Shown here: positions 25,034 to 35,052 of the stretch, in pieces | How the letters are laid out: every line of letters starts with the position of its first letter | How positions within the stretch are numbered: position 1 is the stretch's first letter | Assembly (NCBI RefSeq): GCF_000686845.1 | Contig: NZ_JMLS01000003.1 | Location: 1 to 64,000, forward strand | Source: Paenibacillus sp. UNC451MF | GTDB taxonomy: Bacteria > Bacillota > Bacilli > Paenibacillales > NBRC-103111 | Direction of reading: 5' to 3' | DNA length: 64,000 nucleotides | The notes under the pieces: generated by a model | The model's database searches: none | The model's input: only the letters and a program-made list of their open reading frames with translations | Told to the model about the DNA's origin: nothing | Translations under genes and position numbers: made by a program

Positions 25034-25762
25034 ATGCGTCACATGAAAATACGGACAGTGGCATGGCGTGTCGGACTGGTGGGAAGTATTCTGCTGCTTG
25101 CTGCCGGCTGTAATCAGAATCGGAATAAAGAGCTAGGGGCCGGTCTGGAATCAAAGGATCATCATGCGCTCTACGACAGAAGTAGTTTAAATAACGAGAA
25201 TAGTACTTTAGGCGTAAAGCCGAAGTGGGAAAATTCGCAGCCCGGACCGAAAGCGGATAACCCGGGAGCCTTTCAACAGTTGGACATGACGAACTATCAT
25301 CTGACCAAAACGTTCCGTTTTGCTCCGGAATTATCAAACAATATTGAGCAGTTGCCTGGCATCGACAAAGCGACGATCTTGATTACAGAGGCGAACGCAT
25401 ATGTCGCGGTCGTATTGGACGGTCATAATGTGGATGCCGAAGCGCATCCTGAGATGATGGCTAATCCGGTTACACCTAAGGGTGGAGTGGGGTTGTTCGG
25501 TACGAATAAAGGGATTGGAAGTATTAATTGGGGCGATCCGGGTGGTTTGAGCCATTCGATGGCTTCACGAATTAAAGGCCAACTATTAGCCATGGAACCG
25601 AGATTGCAACGGGTGTTCGTGTCGGCAAATCCTAATTATGTACAAAGAATTCGCTTCTATGCGAAGGAATTTCAAAACGGAGTGGATTTATCGACCTACA
25701 TGAATGAATTCAATACATTGACTCAGCGCGTATTTCCGAATGACAGCAATACGAGAAGATAA
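25034..25762 (+). CDS. YhcN/YlaJ-family sporulation lipoprotein
   Basis: A 242-aa lipoprotein with a signal peptide and lipobox (LLLAAGC, Cys about 27). The mature part contains NIEQLPGIDKATILITEANA and VFVSANPNYVQRI, typical of the YhcN/YlaJ family of spore-membrane lipoproteins that act in germination. The ATG at 25034 follows GAGGAGGGA. A family-typical linker rich in Asn and Pro precedes the domain. It is probably expressed during sporulation, although no clear sporulation sigma promoter was identified. Confidence 0.82.
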   Translation: MRHMKIRTVAWRVGLVGSILLLAAGCNQNRNKELGAGLESKDHHALYDRSSLNNENSTLGVKPKWENSQPGPKADNPGAFQQLDMTNYHLTKTFRFAPELSNNIEQLPGIDKATILITEANAYVAVVLDGHNVDAEAHPEMMANPVTPKGGVGLFGTNKGIGSINWGDPGGLSHSMASRIKGQLLAMEPRLQRVFVSANPNYVQRIRFYAKEFQNGVDLSTYMNEFNTLTQRVFPNDSNTRR

Positions 25763-25768
25763 GAAAAT

Positions 25769-25814
25769 AAACTCCTGGACTCAGCGTGCTCAGCGCGTCG
25801 TATCAGGAGTTTTT
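25769..25814. terminator. Convergent terminator
   Basis: AAACTCCTG (25769-25777) pairs with CAGGAGTTT (25804-25812), with a structured 26-base loop. It separates the lipoprotein gene from the convergent response regulator. Confidence 0.65.
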
Positions 25815-25815
25815 C

Positions 25816-26499
25816 TTAGGGTTCAAACTTATATCCCACACCCCAGACGGTTTTAATGTGCTTGGGCTCTTTGGGGTCTTGCTCCATTTTTTTGCGGAGG
25901 TTGGTGATATGAACGTCTACAGACCTCTCGGTTACAAACGCATCCATACCGCGAATTTTATTCAGAAGCTCTTCTCTTGAGAACACTTTGCCGGGATGCA
26001 GCCAAAAATGCTTCATCATTTCAAATTCTGAATAAGTGGTTTCCACAACCGTGCTGTGCAAATAAACGCATCGCTTGTCCATATCGACTCGGATTGCTTG
26101 GGTTTCAACGGTTTTTGGCTCCAGGCTCGCTTTGTTCATAGAAGATCTTCGCAATAAGGCTCCGGTTCTGGCAGCCAATTCTCTCATGCTAAAAGGCTTG
26201 CATAAATAATCATCAGCACCGATAATGAGCGCCTTAACCCGTTCAGAAACTTCGCTTTTTGCAGATACCATCATAATAGGAACAGAGGAGTGCGTTCGAA
26301 ATTCCCGGCACAGCTCCATTCCGTTCGTATCGGGCAGCATTACGTCTAGTATAACAACATCTGGATGGATCGTACGGAAAAGCTCGGAACCTTGTTGACC
26401 GTCTCGCGCAATGTGTACAACATAGTCTTCTTCCGATAAATAAATGGAAATCATATCCGCAATACTATGATCATCTTCAATCAGCAATACGGTTGCCAT
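25816..26499 (-). CDS. Orphan OmpR/PhoB-type response regulator
   Basis: A 227-aa regulator: receiver domain with IEDDHSIAD, phospho-acceptor Asp in VVILDVMLPDTNG and Lys in DYLCKPFS, followed by a winged helix (about 130-225) with FEMMKHFWLHPGKVFSREEL and RSVDVHITNLRKKME. TAGGAGG precedes the ATG. No histidine kinase gene is next to it, so its partner lies elsewhere. Confidence 0.88.
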   Translation of the reverse strand: MATVLLIEDDHSIADMISIYLSEEDYVVHIARDGQQGSELFRTIHPDVVILDVMLPDTNGMELCREFRTHSSVPIMMVSAKSEVSERVKALIIGADDYLCKPFSMRELAARTGALLRRSSMNKASLEPKTVETQAIRVDMDKRCVYLHSTVVETTYSEFEMMKHFWLHPGKVFSREELLNKIRGMDAFVTERSVDVHITNLRKKMEQDPKEPKHIKTVWGVGYKFEP

Positions 26500-26822
26500 G
26501 AAATCCTCCTATAATGCAAATATATTTAGCTAATAAATAAATGAAAATATGTAAATAAAATCATTCACGGATTCCAGCGATCGTTACTTACTTTAACTGA
26601 AAATCCTTGACAGAACAAGCTTCATATTTCCTAACATTCGTGTCAAATTATTGAACGGAAATAAATCAGCTGCTAATCAAGGTGTCATGGCTTCATAATA
26701 AAGAAGTAATCGACTCCTTTATCATGCCAGCAAAAGACCTGATGAGCAGCTGCTTTATACTTGTCTTTAGAAGTATACCATCCATATCCGTGGAATGCCC
26801 TTGAGTGAATGCCTTAGAGCAT
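26500..26822. other. Intergenic region with a possible gene remnant
   Basis: A 323-base gap. On the minus strand, 26685 to about 26813 is open for 42 codons and reads like protein (HGYGWYTSKDKYKAAAHQ, then VFCWHDKGVDYFFIMKP, stop), but no start codon is found before an upstream stop. It could be a decayed gene end. Nothing else is seen apart from the AT-rich leader of the response regulator gene. Confidence 0.3.
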
Positions 26823-27143
26823 TTATATATTTAACCAGCTTTCACCCCAAAGGTGGACAGCGGCCATTACGGGTTTCAATGCTTTTCCTTTTTCCGTCAG
26901 TTCGTATTCGATACGAACTGGTGTCTCCGGATATACGTGGCGGTAAATAATGCCGGATGCCTCCAGCTCTTTGAAACGTTCGGCCAGCATCCTGTCGCTC
27001 ATCCCTGGAATCATTTCCGATATGTCTTTAAAACGTCGAGGGCCGTTCAACAGCGACTGAATAATTAAGCCTGTCCAGCGTTTTCCTAATAACTCAAATG
27101 CGGCTTCAAACTTGGGACAAAGCTGATGATCATGGTCGGCCAT
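26823..27143 (-). CDS. HxlR-family transcriptional regulator
   Basis: A 106-aa winged helix regulator with the HxlR pattern: CPKFEAAFELLGKRWTGLII, GPRRFKDISEMIPGMSDRML, LKELE-like LEASGIIYRHVYPETPVR and YELTEKGKAL. The start is set at ATG 27143 after AAGGAG. A small palindrome (TTACTT/AAGTAA, 27181-27197) just upstream could be its operator. HxlR regulators often control a divergent detoxification gene; here the divergent neighbour is a MoxR ATPase 310 bases away, and a link is unproven. Confidence 0.85.
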   Translation of the reverse strand: MADHDHQLCPKFEAAFELLGKRWTGLIIQSLLNGPRRFKDISEMIPGMSDRMLAERFKELEASGIIYRHVYPETPVRIEYELTEKGKALKPVMAAVHLWGESWLNI

Positions 27144-27453
27144 TTGTATCATCTCCTTCATATATATAGTTTATCATAAGTTACTTGATAAAAGTAAGCC
27201 TTTTTAACCAAATGTGGCGATAAAAAACTAACATTGGGCTTGTTTGTGACGATTATTTTGATCGTATGATATTATTATACAATTTTGATAAAGATTTAAC
27301 ATGTCTTCTTTAATGAAAAAATAGGGATCATTCCATGATTATTGAAGGACTGATAGCGGTTGCAAAAGGTTTTTCTGTAAGAAGTGTTGAAAATTTTCAT
27401 GGGGTGAAGTATAACAACGATAGGCAATAAATCTTCATGAGAGGATAGATATC
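27144..27453. other. Divergent intergenic region
   Basis: 310 bases between the HxlR gene and the MoxR gene. It holds the TTACTT/AAGTAA palindrome at 27181-27197 and a good sigma-A promoter at 27387-27415 for the MoxR gene. No further gene is seen. Confidence 0.5.
27387..27415 (+). promoter_or_regulatory. Sigma-A promoter of the MoxR/VWA operon
   Basis: -35 TTGAAA (27387-27392), 17-base spacer, -10 TATAAC (27410-27415), 39 bases before the ATG. Confidence 0.6.
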
Positions 27454-28359
27454 ATGATTGTAACAGAACCATGGTCAACATCTAAGCTTCCTGCCCCTCT
27501 GCTGAAAAAGATATTGGAGAGGCGAGAGTTTTTGCGCCATTCTTTGGATGCGGAGTCGCAAAAGCTTGTAGGAGAAGACGGATATAAGGCACCTAACGAG
27601 CAAGTGCTCGAAGATGCGATCGTCTCTATGGCCTTAGGTAAAAATGTATTGTTAAAAGGTCCGACAGGGTCGGGTAAAACGCGTTTGGCTGAAACTTTAT
27701 CTTACTTATTCGGTCAGCCTGTACACGCCGTAAATTGCTCGGTTGATTTGGATGCGGAGGGTTTAATCGGATTCAAGACACTGGAAGTGGAGCAGGGACA
27801 ATCCGTTGTAAAATTCATTCAAGGTCCCATCATCAAAGCAATGACCCAGGGCCAATGGCTCTATATTGATGAAGTGAATATGGCAAAGCCGGAAACATTA
27901 CCATTAATTAACGGAGTGCTGGATCATCGAAGAACCATTACCAATCCGTTTACTGGAGAAGTGATCCGTGCCAAAGAGGGCTTCGGTGTTATCGCCGCAG
28001 TAAATATAGGGTATGTTGGAACCGTTCCGATGAATGAGGCTTTGAAGAATCGTTTTGTCGTTATCGATGTTCCGTATCTACAGGGAGATCAACTGTTCGA
28101 GCTCCTTAAGGAACGTTCTCTTTTAACCGAAGACGATGCTTTGCGTAGGTTTGTCAAGCTCTCAGCTGAATTGCAGGAGCAGATCCGATCGGGGCAGCTA
28201 TCGGACGAAGCGGCATCCGTGCGTGCATTGTTGGATGCATGCGATATGGCAGCTTACATTCCTCCTTTACGTGCGATAAGAAGAGCTATTGCAGATAAGC
28301 TGGATGATGAACGGGAGCAAGTACTTGTGATGAATTTGGCAGAGACTTATTTTGGATGA
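27454..28359 (+). CDS. MoxR-type AAA+ ATPase
   Basis: A 301-aa AAA+ ATPase of the MoxR/CbbQ/NorQ group: Walker A GPTGSGKTRL, Walker B WLYIDEVNMA, sensor AAVNIGYVGTVPMNEALKNR with the arginine finger region. Such ATPases act as chaperones with a VWA-domain partner to activate or assemble other proteins. The partner gene follows 50 bases downstream. A sigma-A promoter is seen upstream. The client is unknown; no metalloenzyme operon (CO dehydrogenase, NO reductase, Rubisco) is adjacent. Confidence 0.85.
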   Translation: MIVTEPWSTSKLPAPLLKKILERREFLRHSLDAESQKLVGEDGYKAPNEQVLEDAIVSMALGKNVLLKGPTGSGKTRLAETLSYLFGQPVHAVNCSVDLDAEGLIGFKTLEVEQGQSVVKFIQGPIIKAMTQGQWLYIDEVNMAKPETLPLINGVLDHRRTITNPFTGEVIRAKEGFGVIAAVNIGYVGTVPMNEALKNRFVVIDVPYLQGDQLFELLKERSLLTEDDALRRFVKLSAELQEQIRSGQLSDEAASVRALLDACDMAAYIPPLRAIRRAIADKLDDEREQVLVMNLAETYFG

Positions 28360-28409
28360 AGCGATTGTTGAGAACACCCAGACATTAAGCGGAGAAGAGG
28401 AGAATCCCT

Positions 28410-30329
28410 ATGCGTTTTCTGGAAAATGAAGTGGATGCTTTTCTTCGCATGCAGCTGTTGGATTTGGCGCGAGCACTATCTGGCTGGGACGAGCTGCAGC
28501 TGGAGTTATCTTATCTTTCTTCATACAACGACAAAGACAAAATCATAGCAGTTAGTCAATTTTGGAGCTATTATCCTGAACCGACGAAGCTTATTGGAAT
28601 GAAAACCGATGTTTACTTGGGATCCATAGGAAGTGCCTGGTTCACGGACTCCACAGTTATTGCTACTTACTTGGACTGGACCAAGTCGCTGAAGCGTCCC
28701 AAGTTAGCCAAGCAATGGCTTGCGATGTGCGAAGAAGCGAGATTGATGGCCATTTGTATAAAGCATAGACCGGGAACTGCGACGAGCTTTGATTTACGCA
28801 AAGAAATTGTAGCAAAGCACTATTCTTCGAAGCGGGATGCACATTTGAACCGCAAAGAATATGCCGATGCATTGTTCTGCGGTTTTGCCGCTGCGTTCAA
28901 TCACAATGACCAACAGGAATTATGGCTTCCTGAATGGTTAAAGCCTGAACATGCAATGACGATAAGGGAGCTCTTGGACGATTTAAGCAAGCTGCACGGC
29001 ACTGCAGAAGCCGCGAAGCGAGCTTGTAGGGTACTCGAACAGTTGGAGGGCTATGTGGCTTTAGAAGGGGATTGCCGAGCCCAATACTTCTCCCTGCTAC
29101 TGCATAGCGGCACAGAACAGCCTTTATCTTGGGAATACATAGGTGAACTGAAGCGCAAGAAGAAGCTTCACAGTGATTTAATGCTTCCGTTAAACGAGAA
29201 GGAAGAAAAACCGGAGCAGGGGGAAAGATTGCCCAACTGGCACCGTGAAACGGAAAAGCAGGATGAAAGTATGCTCCGTTTTGATATAGAGCAGGGCTCA
29301 AAGACGGGTCTAATAAGCGATCACGTTCGTGAAGGGGATAGTGGAGATCAAGCATTGGGAATTGTTCAAGGCTCATCTCAAGCTGCCAGCCGCAACGAGC
29401 CGGAACCTCCAAAACCGCAGCCATTGGAACGGCTTGATACTGGGTTGAATGGGAAAGGGGACGCTTACGGGAGATTAAATCGTAAGGCCGTACCGATCTA
29501 TAGGGATGCCGAATCTCCAGATGTGGAATCCCGCATGCAATACGAAGAGGTTCTTCGAGAGATCACACCGATGGTGAACAAGCTGAAGAAAACGATTCGA
29601 ATGACGATGGAACAAAAGCGCGTAGCACCAAGGAATGAGCTTTTATCCGGCAGACTAGGCAAGAAGCTGGTCCGCGCTGCATGGGAGCCTCTTCCGAGGT
29701 TGTTTTATAAGAAAAATAGTCCTTCGGTCGAGGTGGATGCCGTTTTTTGCCTTCTCGTCGACTGCTCCGCCTCTATGTATGATAAAATGGAACAGACGCA
29801 TCGAGGCATCGCATTATTCCATGAATCACTTCGTTCACTTCGGGTCCCTCATGAAATCATAGGCTTCTGGGAAGATGCCGATGAGGTGACAGAGAAGGAA
29901 AGCCCGAATATATTTCATATGGTGACGGATTATGTACATAGTCTGACGGATAATTCCGTGGGACCCAAGCTGCTTCAGCTTCAGGCTGAGCAGGACAATA
30001 GGGATGGCTACTCAATTAGGATAGCCGCTGAACGATTGATGTTACGTTCGGAGAAGCAGAAGGTATTGCTTGTGTTTTCGGACGGTGAGCCTTCGGCTTC
30101 CGACTATCATGAAGACGGTATCGTCGATACTTGTGAAGCTGTTTTGCAAGCGCGGAGAATGGGCGTTGAAGTTGTTAGTGTATTTCTTGGCAGTGGGATA
30201 ATCAAAGATACCGAACGCGAAACGATGAGGAACATTTACGGAAGATTCAGTGTGCTGGTGCCGGACGTATCTGAGATTACTGGCCAACTGGGTCCACTGC
30301 TTCGCAAATTGCTATTAAATCAATTGTAA
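28410..30329 (+). CDS. VWA-domain protein partner of MoxR ATPase
   Basis: A 639-aa protein. The N-terminal two thirds are helical and of unknown fold; a charged low-complexity linker spans about 250-360; a von Willebrand A domain lies at about 440-635 with MIDAS residues DCSASMYDK and the later [14 protein letters not shown]. It resembles NorD/CobT/CoxE-type partners. AGAGGAG precedes the ATG. MoxR and VWA proteins are known to work as a pair in metal insertion or complex remodelling; the substrate here is not apparent. Confidence 0.8.
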   Translation: MRFLENEVDAFLRMQLLDLARALSGWDELQLELSYLSSYNDKDKIIAVSQFWSYYPEPTKLIGMKTDVYLGSIGSAWFTDSTVIATYLDWTKSLKRPKLAKQWLAMCEEARLMAICIKHRPGTATSFDLRKEIVAKHYSSKRDAHLNRKEYADALFCGFAAAFNHNDQQELWLPEWLKPEHAMTIRELLDDLSKLHGTAEAAKRACRVLEQLEGYVALEGDCRAQYFSLLLHSGTEQPLSWEYIGELKRKKKLHSDLMLPLNEKEEKPEQGERLPNWHRETEKQDESMLRFDIEQGSKTGLISDHVREGDSGDQALGIVQGSSQAASRNEPEPPKPQPLERLDTGLNGKGDAYGRLNRKAVPIYRDAESPDVESRMQYEEVLREITPMVNKLKKTIRMTMEQKRVAPRNELLSGRLGKKLVRAAWEPLPRLFYKKNSPSVEVDAVFCLLVDCSASMYDKMEQTHRGIALFHESLRSLRVPHEIIGFWEDADEVTEKESPNIFHMVTDYVHSLTDNSVGPKLLQLQAEQDNRDGYSIRIAAERLMLRSEKQKVLLVFSDGEPSASDYHEDGIVDTCEAVLQARRMGVEVVSVFLGSGIIKDTERETMRNIYGRFSVLVPDVSEITGQLGPLLRKLLLNQL

Positions 30330-30387
30330 TTATGTAAAAAAATTAGATGACAATGCAAGTATTCCGGCGATGAGAGGAAGGATAACG

Positions 30388-31566
30388 ATGTACGGATCAC
30401 CATTATCAGGACAAGCAAGAAAAATGATGCTGCTTGGCTCTGGCGAGCTTGGAAAAGAGGTTGTTATCGAGGCACAAAGGCTTGGCGTGGAGACGATTGC
30501 TGTCGACCGATATGCCAATGCACCTGCTATGCAGGTTGCGCACCGTTCCTACGTCATTAACATGCTAGATGGAGCACAGCTGCGCGACTTGATTTTGAAG
30601 GAACGACCGGATTTGATTGTTCCCGAGATTGAAGCTATTGCAACGGATGTGCTTGTAGAGCTCGAGCAGGAAGGTTTCCGGGTCGTACCTACAGCAACTG
30701 CCGCAAGGTTAACGATGGATCGTGAAGGCATTCGGAGGCTGGCAGCGGAAACGCTAAACCTGCCAACGGCGAAATTTGAATTTGCCGATAGCTTAGAAGA
30801 ACTGAAGGAAGCCGTCGCCAAGATCGGTACACCTTGTGTCATCAAACCGATTATGAGTTCTTCCGGAAAAGGACAAAGCGTTTGTAAGTCCTTAGACGAT
30901 GTCGAGACCTCTTGGAACTATGCAATGGAAGGCGGACGTGCTAAAAAGACGAGAGTTATCGTGGAGCAGTTCATTCATTTTGAATCTGAAATTACACTGT
31001 TGACCGTACGTTCCGTTTCGGGCACATCCTTTTGCGCTCCAATTGGTCATGTACAAAAAGATGGCGACTACATTGAATCGTGGCAGCCGCATCAAATGTC
31101 TGAAGAACAGATCGCTCAAGCCCAGCATATTGCTAAGACAATAACCGAAGCCTTGGGCGGGAGCGGGATATATGGGGTGGAGCTATTTTTAGGCAAAGAT
31201 CAGGTCTATTTCAGTGAAGTGTCGCCGAGACCTCATGATACAGGAATGGTTACCATGGTTACTCAAGACTTGTCCGAATTTGCACTGCATGTGAGGGCTA
31301 TTCTAGGCTTTCCGATCTCTACGATCCGCTTGTTGACGCCAGGGGCATCCCACACGCTAAAAGCTTCTGAGGAGATGCAAGCCTTCAGAATCGAAGGCAT
31401 TGAAGAAGCGTTGAGGCTGCCTAATACTCAGGTTCGTGTCTTTGGCAAGCCTGAGACCAAGGTAGGTCGACGTATGGCTGTTGCGCTAAGTTCTGCTGAT
31501 GATGTAGAGGAAGCACGTCAAGTGGCAGCCGAAGCGGCGGGCAAGCTGAAGCTTATTTACAACTAA
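30388..31566 (+). CDS. purT: Formate-dependent GAR transformylase
   Basis: A 392-aa ATP-grasp enzyme that forms formyl-GAR from GAR, formate and ATP in purine synthesis. Landmarks: [73 protein letters not shown] and HDTGMVTM. The length equals E. coli PurT. The ATG at 30388 follows GAGAGGAAGG. It is outside any pur operon. Confidence 0.93.
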   Translation: MYGSPLSGQARKMMLLGSGELGKEVVIEAQRLGVETIAVDRYANAPAMQVAHRSYVINMLDGAQLRDLILKERPDLIVPEIEAIATDVLVELEQEGFRVVPTATAARLTMDREGIRRLAAETLNLPTAKFEFADSLEELKEAVAKIGTPCVIKPIMSSSGKGQSVCKSLDDVETSWNYAMEGGRAKKTRVIVEQFIHFESEITLLTVRSVSGTSFCAPIGHVQKDGDYIESWQPHQMSEEQIAQAQHIAKTITEALGGSGIYGVELFLGKDQVYFSEVSPRPHDTGMVTMVTQDLSEFALHVRAILGFPISTIRLLTPGASHTLKASEEMQAFRIEGIEEALRLPNTQVRVFGKPETKVGRRMAVALSSADDVEEARQVAAEAAGKLKLIYN

Positions 31567-31606
31567 ATTGAACGAAATCCACTTGCCATCGTCTGGGGGA
31601 ACAGCT

Positions 31607-32092
31607 ATGAGTGAAGCAAAACCGGCAAGTATGTCACGCACAACGATGACGGACATAATATTTCCGTCGGATACAAATTATCACGGCACTATGTTCGGCG
31701 GAGTGGTAATGCGCTATATTGATAAAATTGCAACTATAGCCAGTATGCGCCATTCAAGGCGTGGAGTAGTCACAGCTTCGAGTGACAGCTTGGACTTCTT
31801 GGCTCCTGTAAAAGTCGGGGAGGCCATTCTGCTGGAAGCATTCGTTTCCTGGACTCATCGAAGCTCGATGGAGGTTTATGTAAGGGTAGAATCGGAGAAT
31901 TTGTTTACCGGAGAACGTAAGACGACGGCAACGTCCTTTTTAACGTTTATCGCTCTCGATGATCAAGGGAAGCCGACACCCGTTCCAGCGGTTATTCCTG
32001 AAACAGAAGAGGAACGCCGCTTATTCGAAAGTGCGGAGGGACGCTACCAAGCGCGAAGAAAACGTAAGGAAGAGCGCGAATCCAATTCCTGA
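31607..32092 (+). CDS. Acyl-CoA thioesterase (hotdog fold)
   Basis: A 161-aa hotdog-fold thioesterase of the YciA/BACH type: DTNYHGTMFGGVVMRYIDKI holds the catalytic region, followed by TASSDSLDFLAPVKVGEAIL and SMEVYVRVESEN. The C-terminal tail is very basic. The ATG at 31607 follows GGGGGAA. It begins 40 bases after purT and may be transcribed with it. Confidence 0.85.
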   Translation: MSEAKPASMSRTTMTDIIFPSDTNYHGTMFGGVVMRYIDKIATIASMRHSRRGVVTASSDSLDFLAPVKVGEAILLEAFVSWTHRSSMEVYVRVESENLFTGERKTTATSFLTFIALDDQGKPTPVPAVIPETEEERRLFESAEGRYQARRKRKEERESNS

Positions 32093-32154
32093 TAAACGAT
32101 CCCGATGCACTACCCGCTAAGGTATGTTATAGTGTTATGGGAGGGATTGCCACG

Positions 32155-32943
32155 ATGAATGCTCATGAAATTGATTACCAAATTATGGGTTCGGAAATGC
32201 AATATGTCGAGATAGAATTGGACCCTAGTGAAAGCGTAGTTGCTGAAGCGGGCAGCTTAATGATGATGGATGGCAACATACGGATGCAAACCATATTCGG
32301 AGATGGCAGTGATGAGAACAAAGGCTTTGTAGGCAAGCTTTTTGGAGCCGGGAAACGGTTGTTGACCGGGGAAAGCCTGTTTATGACCGTGTTCACCAAC
32401 CATGGCTATCAGAAGGAAAAAGTATCCTTTGCTTCCCCTTATCCGGGTCATATATTGCCGATGGATTTATCACAGCTTGGCGGCAAGCTCATATGCCAGA
32501 AAGATTCTTTTCTGTGTGCGGCCAAAGGCGTCTCTATCGGGATAGAGCTTCAGCGTAAGCTGGGCGCCGGCTTCTTCGGTGGAGAAGGCTTCATAATGCA
32601 AAAGGTCGAAGGAGACGGAATGGCATTCGTCCATGCCGGAGGCGCTATCTGTGAGAAAGAGTTAGCTCCCGGAGAGTTGATCCGCGTAGATACTGGCTGT
32701 TTGGTTGCTATGACTCAGGACGTCGATTACGACATTGAATTTGTCAAAGGGATCAAAACTGCGGTTTTCGGCGGCGAAGGATTATTCTTTGCTACCTTAA
32801 AAGGACCAGGCCGTGTATGGATCCAATCCCTTCCATTCAGCCGCTTGGCAGACAGAATCGTATCTGCTTCTCGTGCGGGAGGCCGCAAAGAAGAAGGTAG
32901 TATTCTCGGCGGTCTTGGCAACCTACTTGACGGGGATAAGTAA
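32155..32943 (+). CDS. TIGR00266/AIM24-family protein
   Basis: A 262-aa beta-rich protein of the AIM24 family (TIGR00266): VVAEAGSLMMMDGNI near the start, FGAGKRLLTGESLFMTVF, then FIMQKVEGDGMAFVHAGG and GRVWIQSLPFSRLADRI. The family is common, mostly cytosolic in bacteria and of unknown function. The ATG at 32155 follows GGGAGG. Followed by a small Cys-rich gene on the same strand. Confidence 0.85.
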   Translation: MNAHEIDYQIMGSEMQYVEIELDPSESVVAEAGSLMMMDGNIRMQTIFGDGSDENKGFVGKLFGAGKRLLTGESLFMTVFTNHGYQKEKVSFASPYPGHILPMDLSQLGGKLICQKDSFLCAAKGVSIGIELQRKLGAGFFGGEGFIMQKVEGDGMAFVHAGGAICEKELAPGELIRVDTGCLVAMTQDVDYDIEFVKGIKTAVFGGEGLFFATLKGPGRVWIQSLPFSRLADRIVSASRAGGRKEEGSILGGLGNLLDGDK

Positions 32944-32990
32944 AACAAGCTATTATTCAATATACATTACATAAGAGAGGTGCTGAAAGA

Positions 32991-33263
32991 ATGGCATATC
33001 AACCACAAGTCGTCGATGCCAAAATTGTCAGCAACAACCCGAAAAACGGATTGTTTGAAATTGTGGTCAATTTGAAGGATCGTACATCCTGCCGTCTTAT
33101 TTTCGAAAAGGATGCAGTTACAGGCGAAGCTTTTGCAACACACGTAAATCGTTTGTTGAAAGAGCCTTGCCCGATTTGCCGCAAAGACTTTTTGTGCAAT
33201 TGCATGATGAGTTATAAGGATACACTTTCCGCGCAGGCGCTGCAGCTGGCAGGTACTCCGTAA
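32991..33263 (+). CDS. Small Cys-rich protein, 90 aa
   Basis: The family is not recognised. The first 55 residues look beta-rich (GLFEIVVNLKDRTSCRLIF); the next part has EPCPICRKDFLCNCMMS, four close cysteines that suggest a metal-binding knuckle. AGAGAGGTG precedes the ATG. A stem with T tail follows. It may be co-transcribed with the AIM24-like gene. Confidence 0.65.
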   Translation: MAYQPQVVDAKIVSNNPKNGLFEIVVNLKDRTSCRLIFEKDAVTGEAFATHVNRLLKEPCPICRKDFLCNCMMSYKDTLSAQALQLAGTP

Positions 33264-33271
33264 GTTCGACT

Positions 33272-33304
33272 AAACCCGTGGGCTACAGGCTCATGGGTTT
33301 TTTT
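33272..33304 (+). terminator. Rho-independent terminator
   Basis: AAACCCGTGGGC and GCTCATGGGTTT pair with two wobbles around CTACAG, followed by T. Confidence 0.65.
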
Positions 33305-33337
33305 CAAAATTTAAGCATTACCGGGTGAGGGTCGAAC

Positions 33338-35047
33338 ATGCTTCGTATTTTAGTCTATATCATGGTCACCTGCTGCTTGTTTGTAACAGGGACAGTGATG
33401 CTTTACTCGCATAACTTTTCCGCTAACCAAAGGGCGGAGATGTCAAATCAGGTAGGTTTGCTGCACGAACAGACACTGCAGAGACTTAAGCAAACATTCA
33501 GCCAAATCGATTCGATGGCCCGTAATGTGGGGAACGATAGTATACTTCAGCGGCTAGCCGAGGGTTCTGTGGTTCGTGATTCAGCGGAAGAGCGCGCGCT
33601 TAAGGAATATGCGGACTTATTGATCAAACAGCAAACCTCTCAGCTTCCCTATATAACGGATATGTGCATCACATTAAGTGACAATCGTTTTATTCTGTGC
33701 ACGAACTCGGATGCTGCTTCACCCATGCTGGACATTCAGAAGCTACCTCTGCAAAAGCAGGATCGGATGATTGTAAAGAGAGACCCTGAAGAAGAAACGG
33801 CAAATTCGTCGCAGGTCATTTTTATGGCGCCACTGGTGGATCGCAAGTCAAATGTGATCAAAGGATCCATTCAGATGATGGTTGCTCTGGATGTTGCGAT
33901 GAAGGATATTTATGGAAAGTGGCCATTACTGCGCAATGAACTTATGGATTCCGATGGAACAGTCATGTACAGCCGGATTGCTCCTAGCCAAGGAGCTGAT
34001 GGGAAAGAGCCGGAGTGGAAGGCGGCAGATCCGGCACAGGTTCAATGGAAGGACGATTCGATTTGGTCGCAGCTTAAAGTGGATTTGCCTGGAACGGTGT
34101 GGGTTTCGAGGATCGAGGTGCGGCAGAGTGTGGATAGAGCGCAGGGACAAGCTGTACGGCAAACGTTGTTCTTTGTTGTCCTGCTATTAGTCGTTGTAGC
34201 CGTTCTTAGCGCTTACTTGTTTAGGTATTATTTTGCGCGCCCTATGCAGCAGTTACGAGCCTTAATGAACCGAGCAGAATTAGGGGATTTTAAAGCTTAT
34301 TGGGTTAGAAAGAGCAGCAGGGAATGGAGCGAGCTTGGAGAGAGCTACAATCAGATGCTGAATCGTCTGGAAGAGCTTATTAAGCAGGTGAAGAGAGAAG
34401 AATCTCTGAAAAAAGAAGCGGAAATGGAAGCGCTGCAATACCAATTAAATCCACATTTTTTGTATAATACTTTAAATACCATTAAATGGGTTGCCAAAAT
34501 GCATCGGACTCCTCAAATTGCAGAAGTCGTCACTTCATTGGTACGTTTGTTGCAAGCCAGTTTAGGCAAAAAAGGCGACTTCATTACGATACGCGAGGAA
34601 ATCGGATTAATTCGTGATTATATGGAAATTCAATCTTTCCGCTATGGTGAACTGGTGCGCCTGGAATGTGAAGTAGATCCGTTGGCTAACAACTGTCTTG
34701 TACCTAGAATGATCCTGCAGCCGTTAATTGAAAATGCTATCATCCATGGAATAGAGCCAGGGAAACAGGAAGGTCTTATTATGATTCGAATATGGCTTGA
34801 CGTACCTCGCGATATCCTCTATTGTCAGGTAGAAGATAACGGGGTGGGGATGGCCAATGGAAGCCTGGACGGCGATCCTTCAGCATCCACCATGCGTGAA
34901 CGGATGAGTGGAATAGGACTTCGGCATATACGCGAGAAAATAAAGCTGTATTACGGAGAAGGCTACAGCATGCACATTAACAGCAAACCGAGACAAGGTA
35001 CAACGATTCGGTTGACAATGCCAGTGCATCAAAGCGAGGTAGGATAA
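33338..35047 (+). CDS. YesM-like sensor histidine kinase
   Basis: A 569-aa kinase: N-terminal helix (about 5-22), extracellular sensing domain to about 270, second helix (FFVVLLLVVVAVLSAYLF), HAMP-like linker, then a His_kinase domain with LQYQLNPHFLYNTLNTIKW and ATPase motifs NAIIHG, EDNGVGM and GIGLRHIREKI. YesM-like kinases sense extracellular sugars or antimicrobial peptides. The AraC-type regulator starts six bases after its stop. The pair lies just before an exporter operon. Confidence 0.88.
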   Translation: MLRILVYIMVTCCLFVTGTVMLYSHNFSANQRAEMSNQVGLLHEQTLQRLKQTFSQIDSMARNVGNDSILQRLAEGSVVRDSAEERALKEYADLLIKQQTSQLPYITDMCITLSDNRFILCTNSDAASPMLDIQKLPLQKQDRMIVKRDPEEETANSSQVIFMAPLVDRKSNVIKGSIQMMVALDVAMKDIYGKWPLLRNELMDSDGTVMYSRIAPSQGADGKEPEWKAADPAQVQWKDDSIWSQLKVDLPGTVWVSRIEVRQSVDRAQGQAVRQTLFFVVLLLVVVAVLSAYLFRYYFARPMQQLRALMNRAELGDFKAYWVRKSSREWSELGESYNQMLNRLEELIKQVKREESLKKEAEMEALQYQLNPHFLYNTLNTIKWVAKMHRTPQIAEVVTSLVRLLQASLGKKGDFITIREEIGLIRDYMEIQSFRYGELVRLECEVDPLANNCLVPRMILQPLIENAIIHGIEPGKQEGLIMIRIWLDVPRDILYCQVEDNGVGMANGSLDGDPSASTMRERMSGIGLRHIREKIKLYYGEGYSMHINSKPRQGTTIRLTMPVHQSEVG

Positions 35048-35052
35048 AAGTG

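Noticed and set aside
28897-29424. 175-codon reverse frame inside the VWA gene
   Set aside because: Antisense shadow; Pro/Ser/Cys-rich composition and no start signals.
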